A DNA stretch of 64,000 nucleotides from Acidobacteriota bacterium (GCA_016201205.1 JACQDF010000030.1:26302-90301); one strand, 5' to 3'. Positions 1 to 9,132 are shown, counted from the first letter of the stretch. Notes: generated from the letters alone by a model not told the origin. Program-made: numbers and translations.

Positions 1-1861
1 CATCGGCGTCGTGGTCCGCCGCGAGCATCCCTATACGCCGCTGCTCGGCTCCACCTTTGGCCGCTTCGGCATTCCGGCGCGGTTCTACTTCCAACGCCCG
101 CTTGCCGCGCATCCGCTGGCCCGGTATTACAGCAACGTGCTCGATGCGCTTGAATCGGGCTGGGACTGGGAGCGCCTGCTTGCAGTGATCGCCGCCCCTT
201 ACTCCGGGCTCGGCGCCACAGTGGAAGGGGACACGCTCGATCACAACCTCCGCACGCGTATTCCCGGGCATGGACTGCCCCGGGAACTCGACGCCCTTTG
301 CGCCATCGAGCATTGGCCCGCCGCGCGGTTCCTGCCGGCACAGTGGGTGGAGGAGTTCGGCCAGCTCAGGAACCTGGTGCGGCTGCCTGCGATCACGGAC
401 GGCGTCTCGCACCAGCAGGCGCTTTCGTGGCGCGAGCTCGCCTCGGCGGTCGAAGCTTGGGATCGCGCAGTCTCCGACGCCGCCGCGCTGCTGGATCCGG
501 AAACGCCGGCAACGCTCAGCGAGTTCCGGCATCTTTTGTGCGCACTCCTCGATCACACACACACCGGCTTGCGCGACCAGCGCCGCAACGTGGTCCATGT
601 TCTCGATGCGTACGAAGCGCGCCAGTGGTCGCTTCCCATCCTCTTTGTCTGCGGCTTGATCGAGCGCGTGTTTCCACCTTATCATTCCGAGCATCCGATC
701 CTGGGCGATGCCGAGCGCGAGCGTCTTCGAGATGACGGCGTCTTGCTGCGCACTTCGGCCGAGCGGCAGCGCGAGGAAGAGTTCCTCTTTGAGACGGTCA
801 CCTCGCGCGCTTCCGAGCTGCTGGCGCTCACGTACGCCGCCGCCGGCTCGAAAGGCGACCGGTTGCTGCCGTCGTTTTTCCTCAGCCGCCTGGAGCGCTC
901 CCTCGGAATCCGCCCTGAGCCGGCCGTGCCCTGCCGGCCGCGGCCGCTCTGGCCCAAGTCTCCCCCGCGGGCCGCGCGGATCACGGATCGAAGCCTGCTC
1001 GCGTATCTCGAGCAGGCGCGATCCACGCTCTCGCCCACCGCAATCGAATCCTTTCTGCAATGTCCCTTTCAGTTCTTCGGGCGGTACATTCTCGAGCTGG
1101 AGTCGCCGCCCCAGCCGCCCTCCGAGCGCCTCAATCTGCTTCTGCAAGGAGACATCCTGCACCGCACGCTGGCTGAAGCGGAATCTTCGCCGCTTTCTGT
1201 CGGGGAGATCTTCGCGCGGCTGTTCACCCAGGCCTGTCGCGAGCGTGCGATCCCGCAAGACTGCCGTACCGAGAAGGCGCGCCTCGAATTGCAGGCGAAT
1301 CTGCGCCGCTTTCTCGATGCTGCTCCGCTCACCGGCGTCATGACCCGCGGCGTCGAACACAGCTTCGACCTGAGACTGGCGCCCGGCCTGCGCCTGCGCG
1401 GCAAGATCGATCGCATCGTCGAGCTGCCCCAGAGAGGCCTGGTGGTCATCGATTACAAATACACCACTCCGGAAAAGATCCGCAGCCGCATCCGCGCACA
1501 CCTGCAAGGGGAACTGGTGCAAGGCGGGCTGTATCTGTGGGCCGCGAAGCAGCTCTACCAGGCCGATGCCGCCGGCGTTCTTTACTGCGGGTTGCGTGGC
1601 GAGGTGAGCTGGGGCGGCTGGCATCTCCCCAGCTTCGGCTGGCAGCAGATCGGCGACTCTGTTGAAGCGGAAGGACTGCGCGACATGATGGATCGTGCCG
1701 TCCAGGCAAGTCTGAATGCCGCCGCGCGCATCGGCTCCGGCGAGATCGCACCTGCCCCCGCCGACCGCACCAAGTGTGGCTGGTGCGAGTTCCGCGACCT
1801 CTGTCGCGTGGAATCGACGCCGGCTGGGGTCACCATCGCCGCCGGAGGTTCGTCGTCTTGA
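1..1861 (+). CDS. AddB/RexB-like exonuclease subunit, PD-(D/E)XK nuclease (5' partial)
   Basis: The frame is open to the left edge, so only the C-terminal part of about 620 residues is visible. The last third is a RecB-type nuclease domain. It has a Cys-Pro-Phe-Gln-Phe entry near 1058-1072, a GKIDRI segment near 1400, a VIDYK catalytic strand near 1447, and a terminal cluster CGWCEFRDLC near 1772-1801. The spacing of one upstream Cys and three closely spaced downstream Cys matches the 4Fe-4S staple of AddB-type nucleases. The upstream part resembles the inactivated helicase region of AddB (for example the FVCGLIERVFP segment near 650-680). Its stop overlaps the start of the AddA-like gene (TTGA), as expected for two subunits of one double-strand-break resection complex. 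The AddB label rests on this partner and on the cysteines; it could also be called simply a RecB-family exonuclease. Confidence 0.85.
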   Translation, partial: IGVVVRREHPYTPLLGSTFGRFGIPARFYFQRPLAAHPLARYYSNVLDALESGWDWERLLAVIAAPYSGLGATVEGDTLDHNLRTRIPGHGLPRELDALCAIEHWPAARFLPAQWVEEFGQLRNLVRLPAITDGVSHQQALSWRELASAVEAWDRAVSDAAALLDPETPATLSEFRHLLCALLDHTHTGLRDQRRNVVHVLDAYEARQWSLPILFVCGLIERVFPPYHSEHPILGDAERERLRDDGVLLRTSAERQREEEFLFETVTSRASELLALTYAAAGSKGDRLLPSFFLSRLERSLGIRPEPAVPCRPRPLWPKSPPRAARITDRSLLAYLEQARSTLSPTAIESFLQCPFQFFGRYILELESPPQPPSERLNLLLQGDILHRTLAEAESSPLSVGEIFARLFTQACRERAIPQDCRTEKARLELQANLRRFLDAAPLTGVMTRGVEHSFDLRLAPGLRLRGKIDRIVELPQRGLVVIDYKYTTPEKIRSRIRAHLQGELVQGGLYLWAAKQLYQADAAGVLYCGLRGEVSWGGWHLPSFGWQQIGDSVEAEGLRDMMDRAVQASLNAAARIGSGEIAPAPADRTKCGWCEFRDLCRVESTPAGVTIAAGGSSS

Positions 1862-4800
1862 CCCTCAACGACGCCCAGCGAGCCGCTGTCGAGCGTACCG
1901 GGCAGGATGTGTGCGTGGTCGCCGGGCCCGGTTCGGGCAAGACCCGCGTCCTCATCGAGCGCTTCCGCTGGCTCGTCCAGGCGCAGAAGATTCACCCTCG
2001 GCGCATTCTCACCATCACATTCACCGACAAGGCCGCCACCGAAATCAAGCAGCGTCTGCTGGAAGCTTTCGCTGAAGCAGAGCCGCTGCGCCAGGAGATG
2101 GAGCGGGCATGGGTGTCGACGATTCACGGCTTCTGCACCCGCCTGTTGAAGGAAAACGCCATCGAAGCCGGCGTTGATCCGGATTTTCACCTGCTCGACG
2201 AAGCAGGAGCCGAGATCCTCCGGCATCAGGCGGCCGAAGCCGCTTTGGACGATCTTCTGGCGATGCGCCCCGATCTCATGCCTGTTCTCTTAAAGGATCT
2301 CGCGACCGGCGCTTCCGACCTGGAGCAGGCTCTTCTCGATTTGTATGAAGAAGCGCGCACCGCCGGGCGCGGGGCGGCGGATCTGCGGACGCCTGCGCAG
2401 CCGGTCTCCGACTGCTGGCCGGAGATCCTGGAGATCGCTCGAGTCGCGCTCACCGATCCCGCAACCGGAACCGTCAGGCAGCGGGAAGCGCACCACGAGT
2501 TCCACCGCTGGGCCGGGCGCGTCCTGGCTCTTCCGTCCGATGCCGGCCGGCGAGAGCGGTTGCTCCTGCTCGACGATCTTCCGCGGCCGAGCTCGCTGAA
2601 AAACACCACCCGCGCACGCACCCTCGCCCAGCAGCTCAAAGATTCCCTGATCCCCGCCTGCCAGGCGGCGCTGATTCTCCTGACGCGTCTGGATCTGTAC
2701 CCGCTTTGTCTGGAAGCGCTGCACCGCATTCATGATGAATACACGCACGCCAAGCGCGACCGCGGCGCGCTCGACTTCAACGACCTCGAAGAATTCGCCA
2801 TCCGCCTGCTCGAATCCGACCGCGCGCTGCGCGAGCGCATCCGGAACAGCTTCGACCACATCCTGATGGACGAGTTGCAGGACACCAACCGCCTGCAATG
2901 GCGCCTGCTGGATCTGATCCGCCGCCCGGACCGTTTGTTCGCCGTCGGCGACGTGAATCAGTCCATCTACTTTTTCCGGCATGCCGATCCGGCGGTCTTC
3001 CACGAGTATCGCGATTCCGTGGCCGGACGCGGAGGCGTGATCGACGAGCTGCGCGAGAATTACCGCAGCCGCGCCGAGATCCTCGAGGCCGTGAATGCAA
3101 TGGTTCCGAGCCTGCTCGACGGACTGGAGCCGCACCGGTTAACCGCTCTTGGCGAGCACGCGAAAAAAATGGCGCCTTCGCTCGAGTTCTTCCACTCGTA
3201 CGCTGCCGCCGGCGGCGACGATCCGGTGCGCACTGAAGCCTGCTGGATTGCACGCCGTATCCGCGAGATGGAAGCCACGATGCTCATCGGCAAAGCCGGG
3301 GAGCGGCGGCCGGCGCGCTTCTCGGACTTCGCCGTGCTAACGCGCACCATCGCTTCCCTGGAACCGATCCAGCGGGCCCTCGACGAGTTCGGCGTCCCTT
3401 CCGTCATCAGCGGCGGACGCACGTTCTTTGAGGCCCGGGAGATCCGCGACCTGGTTGCGTGGCTGGCGGTGCTGGCCAACCCGCGCGACGAGATCAGCCT
3501 GGTCACTGTGTTGCGATCCCCGCTGGTGGGCGCGCCGGATGAGACGCTGCTGCGGCTCAAGCGCGCCGGCGGCGAGATGTTCGCTGCCATCGCCGCGGAA
3601 ACCGGGGACGAACGCCTGGTGTGGTTCCACCGCCTTGTGCGGCAACAGCGGGCGCAAGCCGGCACGGCGTCCCCCGATGCGCTGCTCAGCCAGGCTCTGG
3701 ACGAGTCGGCTTACATGGACGGTCTGCCTGCCCGCGCCCGGGCCAATGTCGCCCGGCTTCTCGATCTCGCCCGCCAGCGGCACGCTTCCGCTCCCTGCAC
3801 ACTCGGCGAGCTGGTGGATGATCTTGCGAGCTGGCGGAACGCCTCCTCGGAGCAGGAAGCCGCTGCCGGCGAGCTCTCCAACTGCGTGCGACTCATGTCC
3901 GTCCATGCGGCCAAAGGCCTCGAGTTCCCGATTGTCTTTCTCGCCTCGCTGCGCTCCGGCGGCTCAAACAAACCACCCGTATTCTGTTTTTCTCCGGATG
4001 GCACGCTGGGCGCCTTGTGGCGGCATCCGGAAACAGGCATAGGCGTGTCCGATCCCACTCACATGCAAGTCTGGGCGCTCAAGAAACGCCACGATCTGGG
4101 CGAGGAATGCCGCCTCCTGTACGTCGCCATGACGCGCGCCGAGGAGCATCTGGTTTTCACCGCCTCCCCCAACCGCTCGTTGGATTGGGCAAGCCGCATC
4201 AACGACGGTCTCAACCTCCCTTCCGGTTTCCCCAGGCAGGAGGCGCACACGGTGATGCACATCCCGGCAGGCGCGTCCATTGCAGTCACCCACTCACGAG
4301 TTCCACCCGCCAGCGATTTTCCCGCTACGGTGTTTTCCGACGACGGCGTGGTCGAGTATATCGACCCGCTTCCAACGCCCGGCCAGCATGAAACAGTCGT
4401 GGCGGTGACGTCGGTTGCCCAATTCGCCTTCTGCCCGCGCCAGTATTACCTGGCGCGCTACCTGGGCTGGGAAAACCGGGGACAGGCTACCCGTTCCCCA
4501 ATTCCGCCGCGCACTGACCCCGGCGAATTCTCCGCCAGCGAATTCGGCATACTTGTCCATGATCTGCTTGCCGGCAAGCCCCGCCCCGACGCGACACCGG
4601 AAGCGCTGGCGCTGGCCGAGCGGTTCCAGTCGAGTGATCTCGGCCAGCGCGCTGCCCGCGCCACACGCTCCGGACGCGAATACGATTTCCTGATCGAGGT
4701 GGAAGACCTCGTGCTTCGCGGCCAGATCGACCTCTGGTTCGAGGACGGCGGCCAGATCGCGCTGGTGGATTACAAGTCGGACCAGGTCGAACCCGGGCAC

Positions 4801-5109
4801 GAGCGGCAACACGCCGTTCGCTACGAGCCGCAGCTCCGGCTCTATGCACTCGCGTTGGAGCGCCTCATCGGGCGAATCCCGGAGCGCGCTGTCTTGTGGT
4901 ACTTGCGCACTGGCGCCGCCGTGGACGTGCCCCTGGGGCAGGCAAGCCTCGAGCGAACCAGGACCGAGGTTGGCAGCTTGCGCGAGGCGCAGCAAACGAT
5001 GCACTTTCCGCTGCGGGAAGGCGTCCACTGCGTACGCTGTTCCTATTACGGCGGCGCGTGTCCGGCCTCGCTCACATTCTCCGCCGCCGCGCCGAAAAGC
5101 TCATCGTGA
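1858..5109 (+). CDS. addA: AddA-like UvrD/RecB-family helicase-nuclease
   Basis: This is a superfamily 1A DNA helicase of about 1083 residues with a C-terminal nuclease, expected to unwind and resect double-strand breaks with the upstream AddB-like subunit. Walker A (GPGSGKT) is at residues 23-29. Walker B-like LMDELQD, AVGDVNQSIY, LRENYRS, MSVHAAKGLEFP and LLYVAMTRAEEH follow in the usual SF1 order. The nuclease strand ALVDYKSD lies near residue 970. Cysteines near residue 859 (FCPRQYY) and 1058-1067 (CVRCSYYGGAC) form a second Fe-S-like staple, so both subunits carry the four-cysteine pattern. An upstream ATG at 1774 is in frame, but the better start is TTG at 1858: GGAGG at 1844-1848 sits 9 bases before it and it overlaps the addB stop. 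The gene ends at TGA 5107-5109, which overlaps a GTG belonging to a duplicated fragment. Confidence 0.9.
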   Translation: MTLNDAQRAAVERTGQDVCVVAGPGSGKTRVLIERFRWLVQAQKIHPRRILTITFTDKAATEIKQRLLEAFAEAEPLRQEMERAWVSTIHGFCTRLLKENAIEAGVDPDFHLLDEAGAEILRHQAAEAALDDLLAMRPDLMPVLLKDLATGASDLEQALLDLYEEARTAGRGAADLRTPAQPVSDCWPEILEIARVALTDPATGTVRQREAHHEFHRWAGRVLALPSDAGRRERLLLLDDLPRPSSLKNTTRARTLAQQLKDSLIPACQAALILLTRLDLYPLCLEALHRIHDEYTHAKRDRGALDFNDLEEFAIRLLESDRALRERIRNSFDHILMDELQDTNRLQWRLLDLIRRPDRLFAVGDVNQSIYFFRHADPAVFHEYRDSVAGRGGVIDELRENYRSRAEILEAVNAMVPSLLDGLEPHRLTALGEHAKKMAPSLEFFHSYAAAGGDDPVRTEACWIARRIREMEATMLIGKAGERRPARFSDFAVLTRTIASLEPIQRALDEFGVPSVISGGRTFFEAREIRDLVAWLAVLANPRDEISLVTVLRSPLVGAPDETLLRLKRAGGEMFAAIAAETGDERLVWFHRLVRQQRAQAGTASPDALLSQALDESAYMDGLPARARANVARLLDLARQRHASAPCTLGELVDDLASWRNASSEQEAAAGELSNCVRLMSVHAAKGLEFPIVFLASLRSGGSNKPPVFCFSPDGTLGALWRHPETGIGVSDPTHMQVWALKKRHDLGEECRLLYVAMTRAEEHLVFTASPNRSLDWASRINDGLNLPSGFPRQEAHTVMHIPAGASIAVTHSRVPPASDFPATVFSDDGVVEYIDPLPTPGQHETVVAVTSVAQFAFCPRQYYLARYLGWENRGQATRSPIPPRTDPGEFSASEFGILVHDLLAGKPRPDATPEALALAERFQSSDLGQRAARATRSGREYDFLIEVEDLVLRGQIDLWFEDGGQIALVDYKSDQVEPGHERQHAVRYEPQLRLYALALERLIGRIPERAVLWYLRTGAAVDVPLGQASLERTRTEVGSLREAQQTMHFPLREGVHCVRCSYYGGACPASLTFSAAAPKSSS

Positions 5110-5302
5110 GTATTCTCCCCGGAGAATGCCACCCGGCGCTGGCTGCGGCCCTGTCTGCCGCCCGCGCCGGTCCTACGCAAACATGATCCTCGAGTCCCGC
5201 CCTTCACACTTTTCTCCTCTCCGTCCGAAAAGCTCTTTGTGAGCGTCTTCTGGGAAAATGCCACGCGGTTGCTGGATGCGGCTCTCTCGGCGGCCCGCGC
5301 AG
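5072..5302 (+). repeat. Imperfect tandem duplication (two copies of about 100 bp)
   Basis: Copy 1 (about 5072-5170) covers the last codons of addA and the start of a small reading frame. Copy 2 (about 5203-5302) covers the start of the next complete gene. Shared blocks include CCGAAAAGCTC, the GTGAG start and AATGCCAC, offset by 133 bases before the start codon and 132 after it. Copy 1 therefore carries a one-base indel relative to copy 2. Read from GTG 5106, copy 1 gives a 26-codon peptide resembling the first residues of the next protein (both contain ALSAARAG), and it stops at TGA 5184-5186. Confidence 0.8.
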
Positions 5303-5568
5303 GCCGGCCCACCGAGTCCATGACGGTCCTGATCGGCGCCGAAGGGGGAATTCATATTCTGGCCGGCAATGACTGGCCGTTGGACCGGTTGGCGTCGGAT
5401 CGTGGCGTCCCCATCGCTTACCGCGTTCACCAGCGGCAGGGGCGGATCACGGTGGAGGGGCACACGGCAAACGGTTCCTGCTATCTGGAATCCAGGACAG
5501 CGGAGCCCGCTGCCCGCCGCCTCCTGCGCGATCAGCCGATGTACAGCGTTGACTGCCGGCGGGTCTGA
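5239..5568 (+). CDS. Hypothetical protein, 109 aa
   Basis: I do not recognise a family. The protein starts with an amphipathic helix-like segment rich in Ala and Leu. A beta-rich part with ESMTVLIGAEGGIHILA near residues 26-42 follows, ending near RDQPMYSVDCRRV. It has no signal peptide and no membrane segment. The GTG start at 5239 is supported by the duplicated copy upstream, where the equivalent GTG overlaps the addA stop codon. That suggests the ancestral gene was translationally coupled to addA and lost the coupling when its 5' end was duplicated. No good Shine-Dalgarno sequence is visible for the present start. The function is unknown; position suggests co-transcription with addBA. Confidence 0.6.
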   Translation: MSVFWENATRLLDAALSAARAGRPTESMTVLIGAEGGIHILAGNDWPLDRLASDRGVPIAYRVHQRQGRITVEGHTANGSCYLESRTAEPAARRLLRDQPMYSVDCRRV

Positions 5569-5692
5569 CGCGATATTCCGGATTCGTGGTTTATTCGCCT
5601 GGTGCGGAAAACGGCTCTCGGGCAACAAATTTTCTTTCTTGCTGAGAATAAATCGTGCCAGCGGTGACCTATTTGTTTAAAGGATGCCCGCG

Positions 5693-6085
5693 ATGTCTGC
5701 TCCCGCGCCCACTCTGGCTCCCGTGCGACTGCTGTTGTTCGGCCTTGACGCTCCGCTCGCGACAGAATTGGAAACCGCCCTCTCCGGCCATGTCGCGATG
5801 ATCAATCCAGATCCTCCGGATGACGTGGCCCAGTGCCGCTGCCTTTTGGAGGAGGCGCGGGCGAATCTTCTCTTCTGCCCTGCCCGTGCGGAGATTCTCC
5901 GGGTCGTGCTCGAAGCCGCTCGATCCTTTCATCTTCCGGTTGTCGTCGTCAGCCCGTATCCGGAAGTGGACGAGTGGCTGAACGCCATCGAGGCGGGGGC
6001 GGTGGATTACGCCACCCCGCCGTTTGAGAGAAAACAGATGCAATGGATCCTTGCATCCAGCTTACGTACGATAGAAGCAGCCTGA
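5693..6085 (+). CDS. CheY-like receiver domain protein lacking the phosphoacceptor Asp
   Basis: A single domain of 130 residues has the alternating beta-alpha layout of a response-regulator receiver: VRLLLFGLD at the start, NLLFCPAR in the third strand, LPVVVVSPYP in the fourth, and EAGAVDYATPPF near the end. In an active receiver the third strand ends in the phosphorylated Asp; here that place reads Cys-Pro. The conserved Lys before Pro-Phe in the last loop is also replaced (Thr-Pro-Pro-Phe). It is therefore probably a pseudo-receiver that signals by binding rather than phosphorylation. The ATG at 5693 is preferred over the in-frame ATG at 5684 because AAAGGA at 5679-5684 lies 8 bases upstream of it. 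No output domain or kinase is adjacent. It converges on htrA with a 4-base gap. Confidence 0.7.
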   Translation: MSAPAPTLAPVRLLLFGLDAPLATELETALSGHVAMINPDPPDDVAQCRCLLEEARANLLFCPARAEILRVVLEAARSFHLPVVVVSPYPEVDEWLNAIEAGAVDYATPPFERKQMQWILASSLRTIEAA

Positions 6086-6089
6086 CCGC

Positions 6090-7679
6090 TTATTCGGAGG
6101 GCAACGTCCCCGCCACAAACAGGCTCTGGTACTGCACCCGCCCGCCGCTCCGCAAGCTGGTCATGGGCCGCAGCACGCGGAAAGCGATTGCGTCGCCTGC
6201 CTTCAGTGTCCCCTGAATTCTCCGCACGTCCTCGTGCGAGCTGACCGGCTGCCGGTTCACGGAAAGCACAATGTCCTTTTCCATCAGCCCGATCTCTTCC
6301 GCAAAGGAGTCGGCTTCCACGCGGGTGACCAGTACGCCGCCCTTGTGCTCTGGAGGGATTCCTTCCCGCTCGGCCTCCGACAGCGACCGGATGGAAATGC
6401 CGAACTTGGCCTGGGTGGCGCCCTCTCCGCCTCGCTCTGGCTGTCCTGAGCGGCGGTTGCGGCTGAATCGCGGATCGTTGGCGAAGACTTCCTCGCGGTC
6501 GGCGATCGTGAGTCTCAGGTCCGACTTCTTTCCGCCGCGATCCACGGTAAGGGAGGCTTCCGAGCCGACAGGCATCTCCGAGACACGGCTCACCAGGTCG
6601 TCGCCGTCTTTCACGCTCCTGCCGTTGATGGCGACAATCACGTCGTCGGACTTGATGCCGGCCTTCTCGGCGGGACCGCCCGGCTGCACCGACTCCACCA
6701 GCACGCCGTTGGTCAATCCCATCGCTTTCAACACCTCGGCCTGCTTCTCATATTTCTGCCAGCCCACGCCGATGGAGCCGCGCGTCACTTTGCCATGCTG
6801 GATGATGGCGTTGTAGACTTTTGCCGCCTGGTTGACCGGCATTGCGAAGCCGATGCCCTGGTAGCCTCCGCTTTGGGTCGCGATAGCCGTGTTGATGCCG
6901 ATGACCTCGCCATTGATGTTCAGCAGCGGGCCGCCGCTGTTGCCCGGGTTGATGGCGGCGTCTGTTTGCAGGAATCGCTGGAACTGCTGCGCGCCAGGCA
7001 CGTCGCGGCCGAGGGCGCTGATAATGCCCGCCGTCACCGTGGCTTCAAAGCCGAACGGCGAGCCGATGGCCACCGCCCAATCGCCTACCTGCACCGCTTC
7101 CGAGTTGCCGATCTTGGCCGCTGCCAGCGGCCTGCCCGCATCGATCTTGACCACCGCAAGGTCGGTTTCAAAATCCGAGCCGATAAGCTTGGCCTTATAA
7201 TCCTTGCTGTCGCCGTGCAACTTCACCCGGATGTGGTCGGCGCCGTCCACGACGTGATGATTCGTGAGGATGTAGCCGTTCTTGTCGACGATGACGCCTG
7301 AGCCGGAAGCTTCGCGGCGGAACCGCGGCATCTGTTGGCGTGGAGCGCCGAAAAAGCGGCGGAACAAGTCGGCATCCTCGTCCTCATCTTCCTCGAGCTG
7401 GGGACGCCGGCGGCTGCTCGCCTGCGGCTTCGCCGAGAAATCCGTCGTGATGTAGACGACCGAGGGTTCCAGCTTCTTGGCCAGCCTGGTGAACTCGTTG
7501 GAGAGTTGCTGCGGGCTGGGGATGGTCAACGGGGTCGCATCCGGAGCGGCGCTTTGGCCCTTTTCCGCCCGCACTCCCGTATTGATCAGCGTCCCGATGA
7601 GGATGCCGAACGACAAAGTGAACAACAACAGGCTGGCGCTGAGAAACTTTTGCTCACGCGCTTTGTCCAGGAAATTCAT
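6090..7679 (-). CDS. HtrA/DegP-family serine protease with two PDZ domains
   Basis: This is a periplasmic Do-like protease of about 529 residues that degrades or refolds damaged envelope proteins. One N-terminal membrane segment (FLSASLLLFTLSFGILIGTL) anchors or exports it. The catalytic triad is clear: His in ILTNHHVV (about residue 142), Asp in TDLAVVKI (about 173) and Ser in INPGNSGGP (about 248). Two PDZ domains follow, with GVLVESVQPGGPAEKAGI and GVLVTRVEADSFAEEIGL. An acidic linker (EEDEDEDAD) precedes the protease domain. The frame also has an ATG at 7721, but a perfect -10 hexamer on the minus strand (7720-7725) overlaps it, and GGGGAGG lies 14 bases before the ATG at 7679. The shorter start is preferred. 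Confidence 0.9.
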   Translation of the reverse strand: MNFLDKAREQKFLSASLLLFTLSFGILIGTLINTGVRAEKGQSAAPDATPLTIPSPQQLSNEFTRLAKKLEPSVVYITTDFSAKPQASSRRRPQLEEDEDEDADLFRRFFGAPRQQMPRFRREASGSGVIVDKNGYILTNHHVVDGADHIRVKLHGDSKDYKAKLIGSDFETDLAVVKIDAGRPLAAAKIGNSEAVQVGDWAVAIGSPFGFEATVTAGIISALGRDVPGAQQFQRFLQTDAAINPGNSGGPLLNINGEVIGINTAIATQSGGYQGIGFAMPVNQAAKVYNAIIQHGKVTRGSIGVGWQKYEKQAEVLKAMGLTNGVLVESVQPGGPAEKAGIKSDDVIVAINGRSVKDGDDLVSRVSEMPVGSEASLTVDRGGKKSDLRLTIADREEVFANDPRFSRNRRSGQPERGGEGATQAKFGISIRSLSEAEREGIPPEHKGGVLVTRVEADSFAEEIGLMEKDIVLSVNRQPVSSHEDVRRIQGTLKAGDAIAFRVLRPMTSLRSGGRVQYQSLFVAGTLPSE

Positions 7680-7719
7680 GGTGCTTTCAGAAACCTCCCC
7701 GAGGAATAACCCTTGCTTC

Positions 7720-7725
7720 ATTATA
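7720..7725 (-). promoter_or_regulatory. Putative -10 box for htrA
   Basis: TATAAT is read on the minus strand 40 bases before the chosen htrA start. The -35 region is poor (TGGCAG about 16 bases further upstream). A 12-bp direct repeat, TCCAGGATAGAC, occurs at 7731-7742 and 7819-7830 in the same 178-base upstream region, one copy overlapping the -10/-35 spacer. Confidence 0.45.
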
Positions 7726-7857
7726 TGCCGTCCAGGATAGACTGCCAGCCTGTGATTTTGCCACCCGGCTGCTGCTAGTCCAATGGATGCCCGATTGTAC
7801 GATTTGGTTTCAGGCCCCTCCAGGATAGACGAAGGCGGCTGAGAAAAGTAACCAGCC

Positions 7858-9123
7858 TCACGCCGTCAGCAGCAGGCAGAGCGTCAGCAGAATGCGCTCC
7901 AGGCCCAGATCCCTGCCTTCCGGATCGAACCACTCATCGAAGGTGTGCGCCCCGCCCCCCTGTCCCCCGGCGCCGATGGATAGCGCTTCCATGCCGAGGG
8001 AAAGGGGAATGTTCGCGTCCGTGGATGCGCAATCCAGATGAGCGCGGATGCCAAGGCAGGCGTCGACGGCCTGCAAATACGTCAGAATGGCGGCGCCTTC
8101 CCAGAGACGGCCGCCCGGCCGCGCGCCGATCTCCCGCACTTTGGCCTGCACGCGGCCTCCGCTGGCTCGGCTGTTCTCGATTTCCACAGCACGCTCGACC
8201 ACCGTGGCGAGCAGACGCGACATTTCTTCCAGGCGGTGGGACTCCTCAGACCGCACATCGAGCTTGGCGCGGGCCATGGTGGGAATCGAGTTCACGCTGA
8301 CGCCTCCTTCGATGGTCCCGAAGTTGAAGGAGGAGCGCGAGTCGATTCCGTTGCCGGTGACAAAGAGCTCTTCGGTAAAGCAATGAATCGCCCGGCTCAC
8401 CGCGTGCACCGGGTTTGCATTCCCATGGTCGCTCCAGCTATGTCCGCCGGGACCGGTGACGGCGACTTCAAAGCGGCGGCTGGCCCGCGCGCGGTGTGTG
8501 ATGTGATCCGTGCCGGGGCCGTCCAGCACCAGGTAGGACCGGATCTTGTGCCCGAGCTGAGATTGCCTGCAAAGAAAGCGCATGCCGTTCAGGTTGCCTT
8601 CGCCCTCTTCTCCCACATTCGCGACCAGCAGCAGGGATGCCCGGCTGTCGGCAAGCGGCGGCGACGCTTTCCAGGCAGCGGCGAACGCCAGCAATGCGGC
8701 CAGACCCGGTCCATTGTCGGAAACGCCAGGTCCATGGAAATGGCCTTCCCGGTCGATGTGCACTTCCTCGGGCTGGCGCGGGGCGAGCACCGTGTCCAGG
8801 TGCGCCGTCAGCGCCACGAACGGCCCCTGGCGGTTCGAATCCGCGTATGCGATCACGTTGCCGGCGCGGTCCATTCGCGCGTCCCAGCCGAGGAGACGGA
8901 ACTGCGCTTCCATCCATTGGGCGCGCTTCTCTTCCAGGAATGTGGGCGCCGCGATCCGGCACAGCTCCAGGTGCTGCTCATTGATCCAGGACCTGTGCTT
9001 GTGAAAATAGCCGGTGCAACCCCGGGTGGTGCGCGCAGCCGCCAGGCCAGTCACCGACTTTTGCAACCGGGGATCGGCTTTGCCTCCGCCGTGTTTCCTG
9101 GCTGCCTCGACGGGACTCGCCAT
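7858..9123 (-). CDS. M20-family metallopeptidase (PepT/ArgE-like)
   Basis: A di-zinc exopeptidase or deacylase of 421 residues, presumably cytoplasmic since no signal peptide is seen. Metal and catalytic positions are visible in order: TAHLDTV (His and Asp), GPGVSDNGPG (bridging Asp), NVGEEGEGN (general-base Glu and metal Glu), STDANIPLS, and GGAHTFDEWF (last His). The dimerisation/lid insert lies between GPGGHSW and the RSEESH segment. The first 40 residues are basic and resemble nothing conserved, so the true start may be slightly later; the ATG at 9123 has no clear Shine-Dalgarno. It follows gltA by 9 bases and is probably the last gene of that operon. The substrate cannot be told from sequence. 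Confidence 0.85.
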   Translation of the reverse strand: MASPVEAARKHGGGKADPRLQKSVTGLAAARTTRGCTGYFHKHRSWINEQHLELCRIAAPTFLEEKRAQWMEAQFRLLGWDARMDRAGNVIAYADSNRQGPFVALTAHLDTVLAPRQPEEVHIDREGHFHGPGVSDNGPGLAALLAFAAAWKASPPLADSRASLLLVANVGEEGEGNLNGMRFLCRQSQLGHKIRSYLVLDGPGTDHITHRARASRRFEVAVTGPGGHSWSDHGNANPVHAVSRAIHCFTEELFVTGNGIDSRSSFNFGTIEGGVSVNSIPTMARAKLDVRSEESHRLEEMSRLLATVVERAVEIENSRASGGRVQAKVREIGARPGGRLWEGAAILTYLQAVDACLGIRAHLDCASTDANIPLSLGMEALSIGAGGQGGGAHTFDEWFDPEGRDLGLERILLTLCLLLTA

Positions 9124-9132
9124 AAGCCGCTG

